Assembly: GCA_021782715.1 (NCBI GenBank)
Contig: JAJXUR010000007.1
Span: 1-15,133, forward strand
Direction of reading: 5' to 3'
DNA length: 15,133 nucleotides
Origin: a bacterium
GTDB taxonomy: Bacteria > Patescibacteriota > Minisyncoccia > Phycocordibacterales > Phycocordibacteraceae
The notes beneath the pieces are model-generated. The model was not told the DNA's origin. It searched no databases and saw only the letters and a list, made by a program, of their open reading frames with translations. Made by a program: the position numbers and the translations under genes. This document shows positions 1-7,327 of the stretch, piece by piece (positions within the stretch are counted from its first letter, which is position 1; each line of letters starts with the position of its first letter).

Positions 1-376
1 AGAGGACGCGCAGGTAATCATAAATTTCAGTGACCGTCGCTACGGTCGAGCGCGGATTGTTCGAGCGGCTCTTCTGGTCTATGGAAATGGCCGGCGAGAG
101 GCCGGTGATCTCGTCGACGTCCGGCTTCGCCATCTGGTTGAGGAACTGCCGCGCGTACGCGGAGAGCGATTCGACGTAGCGGCGCTGCCCCTCGGCGAAG
201 ATGGTATCGAAAGCGAGCGAAGACTTTCCTGAACCGGAGAGGCCGGTGATGACCGTCATCGCGCCGCGCGGCATGTCGACTGAGATGTCCTTCAGGTTGT
301 GGGTGCGCGCACCTTTCACCGAGAGCCAATCGCTCCCGTGCCGGTGGGCATGTTCCTCTTTGGATGTTTTTTTCAT
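1..376 (-). CDS. uvrA: UvrABC excinuclease subunit A, N-terminal part (partial)
   Basis: This is the 5' portion of uvrA, running off the left edge, with 125 codons visible. UvrA is the dimeric ABC-type ATPase that recognises bulky DNA lesions and loads UvrB in cytoplasmic nucleotide excision repair. Translating the minus strand from the ATG at 376 gives the typical start: '[19 protein letters not shown]', then Walker [10 protein letters not shown] at residues 45-53, then the family signature stretch [20 protein letters not shown] at 57-76. [15 protein letters not shown] follows, carrying the Q-loop glutamine at about residue 101. The first 15 residues ([15 protein letters not shown]) are a polar extension not needed for the fold. 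The start is supported by an AGGA element about 8 nt upstream and by the promoter at 414-442. The frame is open to the window edge. Identification is secure; only the length is unknown. Confidence 0.96.
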   Translation of the reverse strand, partial: MKKTSKEEHAHRHGSDWLSVKGARTHNLKDISVDMPRGAMTVITGLSGSGKSSLAFDTIFAEGQRRYVESLSAYARQFLNQMAKPDVDEITGLSPAISIDQKSRSNNPRSTVATVTEIYDYLRVL

Positions 377-384
377 GCGTAAAT

Positions 385-410
385 CCTGCCCGTGGCGGGG
401 CAGGTACCTG
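385..410 (-). promoter_or_regulatory. uvrA leader hairpin and overlapping 10-bp palindrome
   Basis: In the uvrA leader, CCTGCCC (404-398) can pair with GGGCAGG (391-385) around a 6-nt loop. The 3' arm contains part of the AGGA ribosome-binding element for the ATG at 376. The adjoining CAGGTACCTG (410-401) is a perfect 10-bp palindrome that shares bases with the 5' arm, so the two foldings exclude each other. This could be translational control or a DNA operator near the transcription start. The structure is seen in the sequence; its function is inferred. Confidence 0.4.
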
Positions 411-413
411 GTG

Positions 414-442
414 ACTATACCACTCAAACTGCCTCTTGGTAA
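414..442 (-). promoter_or_regulatory. uvrA promoter
   Basis: On the minus strand, an extended -10 TGG-TATAGT (422-414) is preceded at a 17-nt spacing by TTACCA (442-437), a 4/6 match to TTGACA. It predicts transcription starting near 407 and a leader of about 30 nt before the uvrA ATG at 376. It lies between uvrA and the stop of the upstream secreted-protein gene (469), so uvrA appears to be transcribed independently of that operon. Confidence 0.6.
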
Positions 443-468
443 GACGTGCGGCCGAGCGGAAGCCTCGC

Positions 469-2658
469 CTAGAATTCTTGGAAGGTCGGCACCACATTCA
501 CGGTCGCCGTTGCGGTCGCAGCCCCGCTGTTGCAAGAGACGGTGTAGACGGCCTGGGAGGTGACGGTGACGGGCTGTGAGCCGCTCGTGCCTGAGGCGGA
601 GAGGCCGGGGCCGGAGACGGTACAGCTCGTGGTATCAGTGGAGCTCCAGGTGACCGTCGTGGTCTTCCCCGACTGCACGCGGGTCGGACTGGCCGAGATG
701 GTGGCGGTCGGATTGAGCACGGTGCAGTTCTGATACTGGTAGCTGCCAGAGAGGGTGCCGCTGGTGCAGAGGCGGTTCTCCGACGCGGGACAAGCCGCCG
801 GAGAGACGACTGAAGGCGTCGAGAATGCGAGAACAGAGACACCGCTTGCGATGGTGTTGCCCCATGGGGTGGTGCAATTGGCCGGTGCCGCGCAAGAGTT
901 CGAGCTCGCGTACCAGGTACCGTTAGAGCAGGAGTAGCTGCAGGAGCCGGTGTATCCGGCGATACAGGAGCCGGAGGTGCCGCCAGAAGCAGTGGGAGAG
1001 AGGCTGCAGGAGCCGATGGTGGTGGTGGGACAGGAGGCAGCAGGCGGAGCACAGGAATTCGAGTTCTGATACCAAGAGCCATTGGAGCAGGAGTAGCTGC
1101 AGGAGCCGGTGTATCCGGCGATACAGGAGCCGGAGGTGCCGCCGGAAGCAGTGGGAGAGAGGCTGCAGGAGCCGATGGTGGTGGTGGGACAAGAGGCGGC
1201 AGCGACCGTGAGCGTCTTAGAGTCCTGCCCCGAGGCGCCGGCGCTGTTGTAGCACATGATCGTCCATGTCTGGTTCGCGTAATACGGGCCGACAGTTCCC
1301 CAGTTGAACGACGTCGGCGCGTTCGACCACACCAGGCCGCCATTCACATACTCGTTGCAATAGGAGGCGTTGCTGGAAGTGTATGAAAGATTCGTGTACC
1401 CGCCATAGGCGACCGAGGTCGGGCTCATGGAGAAGGTGACGGTGGGGGCAACCGCGGCACAAGAAACATTGGTCGGACCTACCCACAGGCCGGTCGATGA
1501 GCAAGACCACGTTTCCGAACCGGAGTATCCAGGAGCGGTGTTGTACGCTGTCGTTGATTGTCCGGGGGCGACCGTCCATGATGACGTCTGCGAGCAGGGA
1601 CCTGATGTTGTCGGCCAGGCAAGAGTCCCAGAGGCGACGCAGGAGGGAGGAGTCACGGTGACGGTTTGCGAGCAGGTAGCGCCGAACCACTGGACGGTCT
1701 CTTGAAGCATTTTCCAAGCGAAGGTATAGGTGCCGGGAGTAGTCGGTGCCGTGAAAGAATTACTGAACGCAACAGATCCTCCGGGGCCTACGCTATACGG
1801 AAGATAGACTCTGCTAGTCCCCCACGTAGTATTATCCTGCGCGGATTGAGAACCGAGACGATAATTCGTCGCTGCCGTCCAAGTGCTACCCCCCGTATTG
1901 GACATGGTGATAGACGCCGAGAATGATGACCCTGCGGCGACAGATGAGGGCACGGAGAGACTTGAGCAGGAGGCATTATCTGTTGGAGGAGTCCAGACAA
2001 GAAGCACGGCGCCGTTCTGTCCGCTTGTCGGGCAAGTATTCGTATTGACCCACAGGCCGTTGCTTTGGCCGCCGCTACCATACCCTGAACCATTCGCTCC
2101 GCCGGGAGTAGGCGAGTAATTATTTCTATTACCCGAGACGACTCCACCCGCTACTCCGCCGGGAGTACCTCCGGCACCGGAGATCCCGCTGCCTGGAATA
2201 TCAGTTATGGCGCCTCTACCACCCTGCCCGCCAGTGACGGCGACAATGGTCGACCCGTTTGCTGAAATACTTGAAGTCCCTCCGGTAGCTCCGTTCTCGG
2301 TATAGGTGCTTCCTGTTGGACTGCACATATATCTCCCATTGTATGTCCAAGCGGCAACCAGCCCTCCTGAACCGACAACAACCGTAATGACTGCCCCTGC
2401 ATTGACCGGACCTGATATGGTATAAAACCCGCCCGAACCGCCGCCACCGCCGGCATTACTATCTCCCGATCCCGCCTCAGCGCCACCACCACCACCGCCG
2501 CCGACGACATACGCTGTCATACTCGTGACACCGGATGGGACAGTGAAGTAATACGTGCCCGGCGTGCTGTAGAGCTGTTGCGCTGCGAAAGTGGCATTCG
2601 GCATCGCCAAAACCAGAAAGAGTGCGGAGGCTATGAGAAACAGGCGAGCTGTCTTCAT
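469..2658 (-). CDS. Large exported modular protein: Gly-rich domain, Ig-like domains, Cys-rich repeats, conserved QEF tail
   Basis: A 729-aa predicted secreted or surface protein of unknown function. A signal peptide covers residues 1-26 (cleavage near TFAA-Q). Residues 27-225 form a glycine-rich domain that opens with '[17 protein letters not shown]', typical of Gly-rich surface and tail-fibre domains. Residues about 230-337 resemble the NBR1-type Ig-like fold (SNTGGSTWT ... [10 protein letters not shown]). Residues 340-400 are a Cys module ending GPTNVSC, followed by an Ig-like domain to about 485. Two almost identical Cys-rich repeats start at 490 and 543. A further Cys-rich stretch spans 594-646, and a last Ig-like domain (649-722) ends in NVVPTFQEF. 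There is no LPXTG-like motif and no hydrophobic C-terminal anchor. Its ATG shares one base with the stop of the upstream small gene (TAATG), so translation is probably coupled. An adhesin or cell-envelope role is only an inference. Confidence 0.9.
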   Translation of the reverse strand: MKTARLFLIASALFLVLAMPNATFAAQQLYSTPGTYYFTVPSGVTSMTAYVVGGGGGGGAEAGSGDSNAGGGGGSGGFYTISGPVNAGAVITVVVGSGGLVAAWTYNGRYMCSPTGSTYTENGATGGTSSISANGSTIVAVTGGQGGRGAITDIPGSGISGAGGTPGGVAGGVVSGNRNNYSPTPGGANGSGYGSGGQSNGLWVNTNTCPTSGQNGAVLLVWTPPTDNASCSSLSVPSSVAAGSSFSASITMSNTGGSTWTAATNYRLGSQSAQDNTTWGTSRVYLPYSVGPGGSVAFSNSFTAPTTPGTYTFAWKMLQETVQWFGATCSQTVTVTPPSCVASGTLAWPTTSGPCSQTSSWTVAPGQSTTAYNTAPGYSGSETWSCSSTGLWVGPTNVSCAAVAPTVTFSMSPTSVAYGGYTNLSYTSSNASYCNEYVNGGLVWSNAPTSFNWGTVGPYYANQTWTIMCYNSAGASGQDSKTLTVAAASCPTTTIGSCSLSPTASGGTSGSCIAGYTGSCSYSCSNGSWYQNSNSCAPPAASCPTTTIGSCSLSPTASGGTSGSCIAGYTGSCSYSCSNGTWYASSNSCAAPANCTTPWGNTIASGVSVLAFSTPSVVSPAACPASENRLCTSGTLSGSYQYQNCTVLNPTATISASPTRVQSGKTTTVTWSSTDTTSCTVSGPGLSASGTSGSQPVTVTSQAVYTVSCNSGAATATATVNVVPTFQEF
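926..1203 (-). repeat. Tandem near-identical 159-bp repeat inside the 729-aa protein gene
   Basis: Positions 926-1044 and 1085-1203 match with an offset of exactly 159 nt (53 codons) and differ at only about three bases. Each encodes a Cys-rich unit beginning [18 protein letters not shown] and continuing through [19 protein letters not shown]. The 40 nt between the blocks is more diverged. In-frame period and low divergence indicate a recent in-frame duplication, and such repeats may vary in copy number between strains. Confidence 0.93.
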
Positions 2659-3215
2659 TATCTTGCTACGGTCGACGACGCCGAGGACAGCGCTCGAGCC
2701 TGGATCTGAATCCCGGTCGCAGTGAAATCTTTCGCTGTCGCTATGTTCTCGGTAGCCGTGACGGTGAGCGGGTCGCCGATGCCGATGTTGGAGAGGCTCA
2801 CCGCTGTCTGTGTGAACAAAGGAGGGGCCGGTATCGCATCTTTGCCGGTCGCAAGCGCCGGAGAACCGGGCCGGATACTGAGTCTCACGATAGTTGTCGA
2901 TGCATCGACCGTGACAATGCGGTCGGCAAGCGCCGGATCACCGAAAGGGTCCTCCATGCCAACATGAAGAGTGAGAGTACCGCCGTTTATAGCCGTAACC
3001 GTGCCAGAGAGCGAACGGACATCTGCAGGAGTATTGAACATAGCACCGATACTGCTACTCGCGACGAGTGTCTTCGCCGACTCGAAACCGGCCTGATACC
3101 CTTTCTGCGTGTTGCTGAGCGATGCAGGCAGGTACGGGTCTGCGAACACGCCGATAGCGATACCGACGAGAAGAAGCGCCGTGCCAACGATGAGAGAAAG
3201 GGAGTTTATTTTCAT
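2658..3215 (-). CDS. Small exported protein, DUF5666-like, first gene of secretion cassette 2
   Basis: A 185-aa protein with a hydrophobic signal sequence (residues 1-25, cleavage near GVFA-DPY), so probably exported. After it comes 'DPYLPASLSNTQKGYQAGF', then 'NTPADVRSLSGTVTAINGG', a beta-rich segment like DUF5666-type domains, and 'DPFGDPALADRIVTVDAST'. It is a clear paralogue of the 187-aa protein at 5228-5791. The start at 3215 is chosen over the upstream in-frame ATG at 3299 because it matches the paralogue's MKIxSLS start, opens directly on the signal sequence, and lies downstream of the TATACT box (3242-3247). Its TAA shares one base with the ATG of the 729-aa gene. Function is unknown; a chaperone, anchor or partner for the large protein is possible from gene pairing. 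Confidence 0.85.
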   Translation of the reverse strand: MKINSLSLIVGTALLLVGIAIGVFADPYLPASLSNTQKGYQAGFESAKTLVASSSIGAMFNTPADVRSLSGTVTAINGGTLTLHVGMEDPFGDPALADRIVTVDASTTIVRLSIRPGSPALATGKDAIPAPPLFTQTAVSLSNIGIGDPLTVTATENIATAKDFTATGIQIQARALSSASSTVAR

Positions 3216-3241
3216 AAAAAAGGTTTGTGTTACCTGCCACA

Positions 3242-3270
3242 AGTATACCTTCCGCGCCTCCCTGCTCCAC
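3242..3270 (-). promoter_or_regulatory. Promoter of secretion cassette 2
   Basis: Minus-strand AGGTATACT, with TATACT at 3247-3242, is preceded by the purine-rich run CAGGGAGGCGCGGAAGG. The predicted transcription start is near 3235, giving a leader of about 20 nt before the ATG at 3215. No convincing -35 is visible. The same G-rich run plus GGTATACT arrangement stands in front of cassette 1 (5842-5875), so the duplication seems to have included the promoter. Confidence 0.5.
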
Positions 3271-3323
3271 TGATAGACAGGCACGCCTGTTGATAACAAC
3301 GGCCAGGCCGCGAGAAATAGCTC

Positions 3324-5228
3324 TTAGAACTCCTGATACGTCGGTACCACGTTCACTGTCGCTTGAGCCGATGCCGAGCCGCCGGGGCCGGTGCAGGACA
3401 GTTTATAGACAGACTGGGTCGTGATCCTCGGGTCAAGGGTTCCGGAGGAGTTGAGACTGCCCGCCCACGCAACACCATTTTTCGTGACGGTGCAGCTCTT
3501 CGCATAGGTACTGCTCCATGAGATGGTCGACGATTTCCCGGACTGCACGCGAAGCGAGCTTGCGGAGATAGAAACCGTCGGTGGCGGGCAGAGGGAGTCT
3601 GACGGCGTTACGGCCGAGCACACGTCGGTGCATGAGTACGTACCGATCGTGGTCTGGCCGCAGAAGTTAGGGGAGGAGGGGCACGATGCTCCCGCATTTG
3701 CGGCGCAGGTCTGAACCGGAGGCTGGTTTGAGGAAGGTTGTTGCGACGTTTGTGAAGGTTGCGTCGGCCCGGGCGATTGCACGATATTCACCGGCGTAAA
3801 CGGTGCACAGGAAGTATTCGTCGGCCCGGCCCACACTCCGTTGCTGCAGGAGTACTGCTCCGAACCGGTATAGCCCGGCGCGGTGTTCGTGACGGTGACC
3901 GCCCCGCTATTCGGCGCGGCCGCGTTCACATTTGCCACACAGCCGACTCCCCACGAGAGCGTGCCCGAGTAGGTGCAGGCACCAGGATTGACAGGGGCGG
4001 CACAACCATTCGCGGCAGTGCCCGGTCCGACGTATTTGTACCCCGTCGGCGTCTGATTGCTATAGGCCCATATCTGCCAGTTATTCCCATTCACGTCATT
4101 GCCGCCAGTACAATAATTGGTCCACGTGACCGTGGAGGAAACCGTACAAGAAGCGTTCGTCGGCCCCGCCCAACTACCGTTCGTGCAGGAGTATTGTTCC
4201 GAGCCGGTATAGCCCGGCGCGACGTTCGTGACGGTGTAGACCGTACCGCTCGGTGTCGTCGTATTAACATTCGCGGAGCAGCCGGCTCCCCATGAAAGCG
4301 TGCCCGAGTAGGTGCAGGAAGCAGGCGCCGCACAGCTCTTGCCGTTTGCGCTTAGCGTCTGCCCCGCGGGACAAGCGACGGTGAAGGGGACGCTCGAAGC
4401 GGTGCAATTAACGACTTGGGTCCCGCCATTGAAACAGCCATCGAGACTGATGGTATAGGATCCGGGCGTCTTCGGCGCATAGAAAGACCGCGCGCATGAG
4501 CTGGAACCCGGACCATCACAGTAATTGAATTGTCCGCCGTTGAAACTCTGCCCCGATGTGGAGGTTACGCCGTTGAAATCTGCCCCGACACCGACTGCCG
4601 GCGGACCGCCGCCGCCGCCGAAAATACTCGTGAAGATTTTGTTGACGACGTTGATCGGAGTATACCCGCCCTGCCAGACGCCCCTGTTCCCGCTCGTCGC
4701 GCAGTCGCCGGAACAGGCAGCGAGCGAGACACTGACCGGCGAGCCGGGAGCGTAGGTGTCCTTGTCAGTGACGGCACTGAACGTTGAATCGACGGTTAAG
4801 TATGGCGTCGGATCACATGCTTGATATGGGCCATATGATGAACTATACGGCTGAGGCGCGATGAAGTAACTAATCGGCTTGCCGGATCGAAAGGCAAGTG
4901 CCGCAGGAGTCGCGCCACCCCACCAGTTCAGGTAAATCTGATACCCCGCCGGGACGGTGTACGGAACGCCCGCATAAGCGCCGTCGGTCCCGCCCTGCAT
5001 CAGGGTTGCCCAGTACCCCGGGGCACATCCTGTATACGAACATGCGTCGCCTGTCGCTGCGTCAACGTATATGATCTGATCACACGTCTGAGTAGGAGTG
5101 CCGTGTGTCCAGGTCACGGAAGCCGCCTCAGCTCTCGAGCCGCCAGCGAAAACCATCGAGACGATGATGAGAGCGAGAATCGATTTCAAAATAACAGGAC
5201 GTGCGGAATAAAAAGTCATGCCAGTCAT
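3324..5228 (-). CDS. Large exported Cys-rich modular protein with conserved QEF tail
   Basis: A 634-aa predicted secreted protein, paralogous in its modules and tail to the 729-aa protein. A signal peptide covers residues 1-36 (cleavage near AEAAS). An N-terminal domain with the Cys pairs CSYTGC and CSGDC is followed by a Gly/Pro linker around 204-212 and a beta-rich domain to about 284. Two copies of a Cys module (residues 305-361 and 418-474) begin CTYSGTLSWG and end GPTNxSC. A Pro/Ser/Gln-rich linker covers 485-507, then a small Cys cluster to 547. The C-terminal Ig-like domain (549-626) ends NVVPTYQEF. No enzymatic motif or LPXTG-like signal is visible. The start at 5228 overlaps the upstream stop as TGATG, which favours it over the ATG at residue 4. 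A cell-surface role is inferred. Confidence 0.9.
   Translation of the reverse strand: MTGMTFYSARPVILKSILALIIVSMVFAGGSRAEAASVTWTHGTPTQTCDQIIYVDAATGDACSYTGCAPGYWATLMQGGTDGAYAGVPYTVPAGYQIYLNWWGGATPAALAFRSGKPISYFIAPQPYSSSYGPYQACDPTPYLTVDSTFSAVTDKDTYAPGSPVSVSLAACSGDCATSGNRGVWQGGYTPINVVNKIFTSIFGGGGGPPAVGVGADFNGVTSTSGQSFNGGQFNYCDGPGSSSCARSFYAPKTPGSYTISLDGCFNGGTQVVNCTASSVPFTVACPAGQTLSANGKSCAAPASCTYSGTLSWGAGCSANVNTTTPSGTVYTVTNVAPGYTGSEQYSCTNGSWAGPTNASCTVSSTVTWTNYCTGGNDVNGNNWQIWAYSNQTPTGYKYVGPGTAANGCAAPVNPGACTYSGTLSWGVGCVANVNAAAPNSGAVTVTNTAPGYTGSEQYSCSNGVWAGPTNTSCAPFTPVNIVQSPGPTQPSQTSQQPSSNQPPVQTCAANAGASCPSSPNFCGQTTIGTYSCTDVCSAVTPSDSLCPPPTVSISASSLRVQSGKSSTISWSSTYAKSCTVTKNGVAWAGSLNSSGTLDPRITTQSVYKLSCTGPGGSASAQATVNVVPTYQEF
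3807..4316 (-). repeat. Two diverged copies of a 57-residue Cys module
   Basis: Positions 4146-4316 and 3807-3977 encode two homologous units in the 634-aa protein. Both carry CTYSGTLSWG, GC.ANVN, APGYTGSEQYSC, NG.WAGPTN and SC in the same order. A related unit ([29 protein letters not shown]) occurs at residues 342-400 of the 729-aa neighbour. The copies are more diverged than the 159-bp repeat at 926-1203, so this duplication is older. Confidence 0.88.
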
Positions 5229-5791
5229 CAGATGCTCATTCTGATCGGGGGAATAATCTGGATTGCGCTTGCCGTGAATTCTCCTAATGATCGGATGTTC
5301 TCAGCAGCGGACACATTGACGGATGTGCCGACTTTGATATCAGAAATGCTTGCGGAAGTCGTGACAAATGGGCTGATGATTGCAGCCGTCGTACTAGCAG
5401 CGACCGTGTGCACCTGCACGAGCGCAGATATGCCCGCTTGATACGTCTTCTGATCTTTACGCGTCTGCATGGTGATAGCAGTCGACGCATCAATGCTAGC
5501 GACACGGTCTGCAAGCGTGGGGTCATCGAAAGGATTCGTTGACTGGATATGGAAAGTGATGCGGTTGCCGTTTATCGCGGTGACTGTGCCGGAAAGCATC
5601 CGGACATCTGCGGGGGTCTGGAAAAAACTGCCGAGACTGCTGTTCTCGACGAGCGTTTTTGCGGCGTCGAAGCCGGCCTGATAGCCTTTCTTGGCATTGC
5701 TGATCGAGGCGGGAAGATATGGGTCCGCGAACGCTACTGCGAATGCACCAATGAGAAACGCGATACCGATTGAGAGAGAAATGATTTTCAT
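5228..5791 (-). CDS. Small exported protein, DUF5666-like, first gene of secretion cassette 1
   Basis: A 187-aa protein with a signal sequence at residues 1-22 (cleavage near AFA-DPY). It shares with the 185-aa paralogue the segments DPYLPASxSN, KGYQAGF, AKTLV, TPADVRxLSGTVTAING and LADR..(S/T).DAST, plus a beta-rich C-terminal part. The start at 5791 is preferred over the in-frame ATG at 5809: it matches the paralogue, opens on the signal sequence, and has a GGAG element 12 nt upstream, while 5809 has none. Its TGA overlaps the ATG of the 634-aa gene. Whatever the pair does, the two products are made together and exported together. I do not recognise a specific biochemical function. Confidence 0.86.
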   Translation of the reverse strand: MKIISLSIGIAFLIGAFAVAFADPYLPASISNAKKGYQAGFDAAKTLVENSSLGSFFQTPADVRMLSGTVTAINGNRITFHIQSTNPFDDPTLADRVASIDASTAITMQTRKDQKTYQAGISALVQVHTVAASTTAAIISPFVTTSASISDIKVGTSVNVSAAENIRSLGEFTASAIQIIPPIRMSI

Positions 5792-5841
5792 GTCGTGGTG
5801 AGTCTCCATAAATAATATGCAGTGTATGGTGAATTACTCCC

Positions 5842-5875
5842 AGTATACCTCCCCGCCGCCTCCCCTCCCTGACAT
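5842..5875 (-). promoter_or_regulatory. Promoter of secretion cassette 1
   Basis: TATACT (5847-5842) sits directly behind a G-rich tract containing AGGGAGGGGAGGCGG and GGGGAGG. The predicted leader is about 45 nt, with a GGAG ribosome-binding element 12 nt before the ATG at 5791. No clear -35 is present. The tract parallels the one before cassette 2. Confidence 0.5.
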
Positions 5876-5907
5876 TTTTTCGGGAATGTGAATAGCCACT
5901 CTCGAGT

Positions 5908-7296
5908 TTAGAGACCGTTCAGTTGATTGATGTCCGCCTGGAATTGCGAGGCGAATTCCATCACGCCGTCGCCATAGAAAGAGTATGCGGGGTTGTTGGC
6001 ATGTGTCCACCCGGCGAAGTAGTGCAGCGCCGCGAGCCGTTCGGCAGCCGGCGTCTGCGTCCCGGCGCCATTGTCCGCCATGAGCATCGCAGTCGCCATG
6101 ATGGCCACCTGTGCGCTCCACGGATTGCTCGGCGCGCTCGCACCGAGGAGCGTACGGACGCGGTCTTTGCTCGCAACATACTTCCATGGCCCCTGCCAGA
6201 ATGAGAGCCCGGCACCCGAGGGCGGAGAACACGTGCCTGTCTGTGCATTCACGAAGCCGCCGTAGCACACCCATGTCGACGGGATGAACTGCCCCGGCCC
6301 CATCGCGCCGCCCCAGCCGTACCACGGCTTTTTCGAGACCGGCATCTTATCAGGGTCGAGACCGAGCGTCTGCGTGATATAGATGAAGACCGGCTGATCG
6401 CGGTTCGGCGCCATATCGACGCGCCACGTGCCGGTACCGAGATTCTCGCCGAGGTTCGTCTCCTGCTTCAACACGCCGAGCGTCACGGCTGCGCGCGTTC
6501 CGGTCGCCTTCTCCGCCGCCTCGGCATACGTGAGCGCGGTACCGAAGGGTATCGCCGCGGTATCGCGCAGCATGAAGAGCTCGGAACGGATCTGCGCTGC
6601 GGTTTTCTGATTGCTCGCGATGACCTTCTGGTAATTCGCTTCGACGCCCTTGGTTTGAGTCAGGAGTTGCCGCTTCTCACTCTCTTGTGACTGCACCTGC
6701 TGCTTCGCGAGCTGCGCGACCGTCCGCAGCTGCTCTTGCTCGGCGAGCCTCGATTGGAGAGCCTCTTTCTCTGCCTCAGTGGACGAGCTTGTCGTCTGTA
6801 TCTGACTAAACGAGTCCGCGAGCGAGCTCTTGATGGAGGTGAATGCGTCGAGATCGCTGAAGAAGCCCGAGACATCCTGCGAGCCGAGCGCCACGCTCAC
6901 GACCGAATAGTTGTCGAGCATCTGCGTCTGCCGCATGATCTGCGCAAGCGATTCTTTCTCCGCATCAAGCTGTGCCGAAAGCTGCGAGAGCGTCTGGTTG
7001 TGCGTGTCGATGTTCCCGTTCAGTTGCGTGATGGTGAGGTTGATCGCCTGTATCTGGAGCTGCGTCTTCTTGATCTCAGCATCGAAAGCATCAATCTGTG
7101 TCTGGAGCGTCTGATGCTGGTTCTGCGCGACGTCGAGCAACTGCTGCTGTGCGGCAATCTGGCTCTCAATCGAGCTTAATTGGTCTTGGAGCTGCTGCTG
7201 CCGCGCATCTACCGCCTGTGCGGCGCTCTGTGCGAACGCGAGCGATGGCGCAAGCACGCACGTGAGCCCGCATATGAAATAAAAAAACCGACGCAT
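5908..7296 (-). CDS. Exported coiled-coil lytic murein transglycosylase (MltB/SLT-like)
   Basis: A 462-aa peptidoglycan hydrolase. A signal peptide covers residues 1-22 (ending AFAQS). Residues about 25-240 are a long Gln/Leu-rich coiled coil, resembling the regulatory coiled coils of CwlO/PcsB/EnvC-type wall hydrolases. The C-terminal domain (about 250-455) is lysozyme-like: LKQETNLG carries the probable catalytic Glu279, and 'YGWGGAMGPGQFIPSTW' (326-342) is the signature of MltB-type lytic transglycosylases. It would cleave the MurNAc-GlcNAc bond non-hydrolytically outside the membrane, for wall remodelling or division; the coiled coil suggests activation by a partner such as FtsEX (inference). 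It starts 31 nt after the bL25 stop, with no Shine-Dalgarno sequence but a TGCTAAAAT box 8 nt upstream. The start codon lies in a hairpin loop. Confidence 0.92.
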   Translation of the reverse strand: MRRFFYFICGLTCVLAPSLAFAQSAAQAVDARQQQLQDQLSSIESQIAAQQQLLDVAQNQHQTLQTQIDAFDAEIKKTQLQIQAINLTITQLNGNIDTHNQTLSQLSAQLDAEKESLAQIMRQTQMLDNYSVVSVALGSQDVSGFFSDLDAFTSIKSSLADSFSQIQTTSSSTEAEKEALQSRLAEQEQLRTVAQLAKQQVQSQESEKRQLLTQTKGVEANYQKVIASNQKTAAQIRSELFMLRDTAAIPFGTALTYAEAAEKATGTRAAVTLGVLKQETNLGENLGTGTWRVDMAPNRDQPVFIYITQTLGLDPDKMPVSKKPWYGWGGAMGPGQFIPSTWVCYGGFVNAQTGTCSPPSGAGLSFWQGPWKYVASKDRVRTLLGASAPSNPWSAQVAIMATAMLMADNGAGTQTPAAERLAALHYFAGWTHANNPAYSFYGDGVMEFASQFQADINQLNGL

Positions 7297-7313
7297 GTCG
7301 GGTCATTTTAGCA
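7281..7313 (-). promoter_or_regulatory. Extended -10 and start-codon hairpin of the transglycosylase gene, terminator-like
   Basis: Minus strand: TGCTAAAAT (7313-7305), 8 nt, then the ATG at 7296. CCGAC (7301-7297) pairs with GTCGG (7292-7288), leaving ATGC, the start codon plus one base, in the loop. Seven T residues (7287-7281) follow at once and are codons 4-6 (Phe-Phe-Tyr). Read from bL25, this has the form of a short intrinsic terminator; read from its own promoter, it would be a 5'-end hairpin presenting AUG in a loop. The stem has only 5 bp, so strength is uncertain. Confidence 0.55.
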
Positions 7314-7327
7314 CGCGGGCCAGACGA

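Noticed and set aside
420..468. Intrinsic terminator after the 729-aa gene
   Set aside because: Only a 4-bp stem (CGAG/CTCG) without a T tract is visible, so no terminator can be supported there.
926..1203. CRISPR-like repeat array
   Set aside because: Only two long units, in frame inside a protein gene, with the period being whole codons; no short repeats with variable spacers.
498..1343. 281-aa open frame in another minus-strand frame of the 729-aa gene
   Set aside because: Low-complexity Pro/Ala/Ser/Arg product caused by the repeats of the real frame, which has a signal peptide and coherent domains.
3216..3299. N-terminal extension of the 185-aa small protein to the ATG at 3299
   Set aside because: It would put 28 polar residues before the signal sequence and include the promoter. 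The paralogue starts at the equivalent of 3215.
5848..5875. Canonical G-quadruplex in the G-rich tract before cassette 1
   Set aside because: Only three runs of three or more G are present, so the standard four-run pattern is not met; kept only as a G-rich promoter tract.
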